Shown: positions 53,553-55,377 of the stretch, piece after piece
Position numbering within the stretch: position 1 is the first letter of the stretch
Layout: each line of letters starts with the position of its first letter
Assembly: GCA_002843155.1 (NCBI GenBank)
Contig: PGZD01000023.1
Coordinates: forward strand, 1-55,377
Origin: Gammaproteobacteria bacterium HGW-Gammaproteobacteria-3
GTDB taxonomy: Bacteria > Pseudomonadota > Gammaproteobacteria > Methylococcales > Methylomonadaceae
DNA length: 55,377 nt
Reading direction: 5' to 3'
Program-made: the position numbers and the translations under genes
Notes under the pieces: model-generated
What the model saw: the letters and a program-made list of their open reading frames with translations, nothing else
Databases searched by the model: none
Told to the model about the DNA's origin: nothing

Positions 53553-54423
53553 AAGCCGTTTTTCGGGTAAAAACAGCGGCGGCGCCAACGAGGGCTAAGA
53601 CCATCAGCAGCAAGGCTAACCCCGAAACAAACAGGGCGGCACGGTGATCACCCATGGCGTAAGCCATTTCCAGGGCGATATTGGCGGTCAAGGTGCGTAC
53701 CGAATCGAACAGACTATGCGGCTGCTGCACGACATTGCCCGCCACCATCAATACCGCCATGGTTTCACCCAGTGCGCGGCCTGCGGCCAGCAGCATGCCG
53801 GAAGCGATGCCTGAACGTGCTTGCGGCAAAATCACCGCGCGGATCATGCCCCAGCGCGACAAGGCTAACGCTGCGGCGGCGCGCAAATGAATCACCGGTA
53901 CGGCCGCCAGCGCGGCATCGACCGTTAACGCGACGGTGGGCAATATCATCAGCGTCAATACCAGAATGGCGGTGAGCAAGCTGACGCCGGGCGGATGCCA
54001 TTGCCTCACCAGCGGCGCCAGTGTGACCAAGCCCCAAAAACCATAGACCACCGACGGAATACCGGCCAGCAATTCAAGCAACCGCCGATAAGCGATAGCC
54101 AGCATCGACGGCGCGTAATAACGCACGAACAAGGCCGAAGCGATACCCAGAGGCGCGGCGAGCAACAGGGCGCCCAGGCTCGACAATAATGTCGCCGACA
54201 GCATCGGCATGACGTTGTACAAACCTTGCGCCGGATGCCAGGAATCATCCCCGGTAAAACGTGACAGCGGTACATGCCGCAACAGTGGCACGGATTCGCC
54301 GATCAGAAAACCTGCGATCAACAGCAACACAGCCGCCGCAAGCAGTGCCGCAGTGCGTAGCGGCCAGAGCAGGCGTCGGTCAGTGTTGGACGGGAACAAA
54401 ATATTGCGCTTCGATAAGATCAT
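53539..54423 (-). CDS. pstC: PstC, phosphate ABC transporter permease
   Basis: A permease of about 294 aa with six helices. The binding-protein-dependent transport segment is visible in VIHLRAAAALALSRWGMIRAVILPQARSGIASGMLLAAGRALGETMAVLMVAGN, the EAA loop of PstC. The start is set at ATG 54423, which still overlaps the pstS end by 44 bases; a TTG nearer to the pstS stop is possible. The expected pstA and pstB do not follow. Instead the convergent kinase gene ends 14 bases inside this one. Confidence 0.9.
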   Translation of the reverse strand: MILSKRNILFPSNTDRRLLWPLRTAALLAAAVLLLIAGFLIGESVPLLRHVPLSRFTGDDSWHPAQGLYNVMPMLSATLLSSLGALLLAAPLGIASALFVRYYAPSMLAIAYRRLLELLAGIPSVVYGFWGLVTLAPLVRQWHPPGVSLLTAILVLTLMILPTVALTVDAALAAVPVIHLRAAAALALSRWGMIRAVILPQARSGIASGMLLAAGRALGETMAVLMVAGNVVQQPHSLFDSVRTLTANIALEMAYAMGDHRAALFVSGLALLLMVLALVGAAAVFTRKTAFTGR

Positions 54424-55231
54424 TAACCTGGGTGGAGCCGGCAAAGTCGATAAAGCTTTTGACAATACCGGTCGGTTCGGTTTGGGTTACCAGATTCAAC
54501 GGCCTGGACAATGGAAAACTACGATTACGCACATTTTCGACTGAAGCTGCGACACCTTCCAGCGGCAGTAGCTTGATGGCTACCGCGTGTCCGGCTTCGT
54601 ATTCGGCGGCGCCGACTGAGACATAGCCAATGGCATCGGGATTACCCGCGACGGTTTTGATGCCTTGCTGATTGTCGCCTATCACCACTTGCGCCTTGAC
54701 CTCGGTGTTGTTCAAGCCGAAATGCTGCAAAAACAATTCCAGTGTCGAGCGGCCTTCGGCTTTGTTGACCACGGTAATGGGCGCGTCGTTGCCGCCGACG
54801 GCTTGCCAATTAACGATTTTGCCGGTGTAAATGTCGATAATCTGCTGCTTGTCCAGTACCGTTACCGGATTGGCCGCATTGATGATGACGCTGATGCCGT
54901 CCAGGGCAATGGTGAAACTTTTCAGGTCGGCTTCATCGGGTTTCAACGCCCGCGAGGCCATGCCGATATCCGCCAGCCCGGCGCGGGCATCGTTCACGCC
55001 ACGCGAGGAGCCGCCGGTTTGCACATCGACGCGCACATTGGGGTGTAGCGATTCAAAGCGCTTGCCGATTTCCGCCGCCAATGGCGCCACGGTACTCGAA
55101 CCGGTCAGTACCAGTTTTTCGATTTTGGCTGAGGTTTCGTTGCCGGTTTGCTGCACGGCAGCCATTTTGAAGTAGCTCCAGACACCGGTGATCAGTAATA
55201 AAACGATCGCCGCACCGATAAATTTTTTCAT
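54380..55231 (-). CDS. pstS: PstS-like periplasmic phosphate-binding protein
   Basis: A 283-aa exported protein. A signal or anchor segment (KKFIGAAIVLLLITGVWSYF) is followed by a type 2 binding fold with phosphate-binding loops LTGSSTVAPLAAEIGKRF, VQTGGSSRGVNDARAG and AEGRSTLELFLQHF. A strong GGGGGAA ribosome site precedes the ATG. It is first in a pstS-pstC pair. Phosphate-starvation control is likely by family, but no Pho box was identified in the short upstream region. Confidence 0.92.
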   Translation of the reverse strand: MKKFIGAAIVLLLITGVWSYFKMAAVQQTGNETSAKIEKLVLTGSSTVAPLAAEIGKRFESLHPNVRVDVQTGGSSRGVNDARAGLADIGMASRALKPDEADLKSFTIALDGISVIINAANPVTVLDKQQIIDIYTGKIVNWQAVGGNDAPITVVNKAEGRSTLELFLQHFGLNNTEVKAQVVIGDNQQGIKTVAGNPDAIGYVSVGAAEYEAGHAVAIKLLPLEGVAASVENVRNRSFPLSRPLNLVTQTEPTGIVKSFIDFAGSTQVNDLIEAQYFVPVQH

Positions 55232-55282
55232 GATTTCCCCCTTGAGTTAATTGCCCGGAACCTGTTATTTAGGAATCGACTA

Positions 55283-55377
55283 GGAGCCTGTCGGACTTCC
55301 GCCAGCTAACGTGGCTTTCTGGTAAAATAGCGACCTAACCAACATAACAATCCAGAATCCCCATGGCCCGTTTCATT
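55283..55377 (+). mobile_element. Possible left end of an insertion sequence with a transposase start
   Basis: After AGGAGCCTGTCGGACTTCCG, a sequence of the kind seen at IS ends, the window closes with an ATG at 55363 reading MARFI. Transposases of the IS1182/IS5 type often begin this way. Five codons are too few to be sure; an ordinary gene starting here is the alternative. Confidence 0.3.

Noticed and set aside
1-55377. CRISPR arrays, tRNA or rRNA genes
   Set aside because: No regularly spaced direct repeats and no tRNA-like cloverleaf or rRNA sequence were noticed on reading both strands; a tRNA scan was not possible here.

Overview
The window looks like chromosome from a type I (gammaproteobacterial) methanotroph. 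It carries the tetrahydromethanopterin (H4MPT)-linked C1 pathway: formaldehyde-activating enzyme, methenyl-H4MPT cyclohydrolase, beta-RFAP synthase, and several archaeal-type cofactor-synthesis genes. These sit among typical gammaproteobacterial housekeeping genes (recCBD, serS-orn, rsgA, and mltD-methyltransferase-rnhA-dnaQ in the order known from E. coli). A PEP-CTERM protein, cytochrome c4 and a cis/trans fatty acid isomerase locus also fit. Everything here was read by eye; no database search was run.

Layout. 0.1-12.3 kb (minus): a small ORF, an NdvB-like glucan glucosyltransferase, recC, recB and recD, linked mostly by ATGA stop/start overlaps, with a small inverted-repeat element between recC and recB. 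12.4-18.2 kb: a decayed accessory patch. A duplicated 5' end of cti flanks about 3 kb holding the broken start of a type I methyltransferase gene (hsdM), a broken REP-associated transposase between inverted REP sequences, an intact PEP-CTERM gene and a rhodanese. The downstream cti copy is itself frameshifted with an internal deletion. 18.3-21.8 kb: cytochrome c4 and a solute-binding/PAS/GGDEF/EAL protein. 21.8-31.1 kb: serS, a DUF190/crcB fluoride pair, orn, an M48 protease, rsgA, a HIT protein, an AhpD-like protein, an rhlE-type helicase and moaA. 31.3-33.8 kb: a three-gene ABC importer. 33.8-41.7 kb: the H4MPT cluster, ending in fae with a strong terminator, plus a convergent HisA-like gene. 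41.9-44.5 kb: an unknown 113-aa protein coupled to a CBS-GAF-GGDEF-EAL protein. 44.7-50.5 kb: mltD, a methyltransferase, rnhA, an esterase, dnaQ, a SemiSWEET and an SDR protein. 50.5-55.4 kb: a Bcp peroxiredoxin, a 751-aa protein that seems to join a degenerate Fic-like fold to a zeta-toxin-type kinase, pstC-pstS without pstA/pstB, and perhaps the left end of an insertion sequence.

Most interesting points: (1) the Fic-like/zeta-kinase protein; (2) a CrcB made of two fused halves in which the second has lost TM1 and the pore phenylalanines, giving an odd number of helices and so an antiparallel pseudo-dimer; (3) a 206-bp MITE-like repeat with 16-bp terminal inverted repeats, one end of which starts at the stop codon of each of three different genes, and whose core hairpin shows a compensatory change in a second element; (4) the broken, duplicated cti locus; (5) archaeal-type genes of unknown function in the H4MPT cluster. 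No tRNA, rRNA or CRISPR array was seen.
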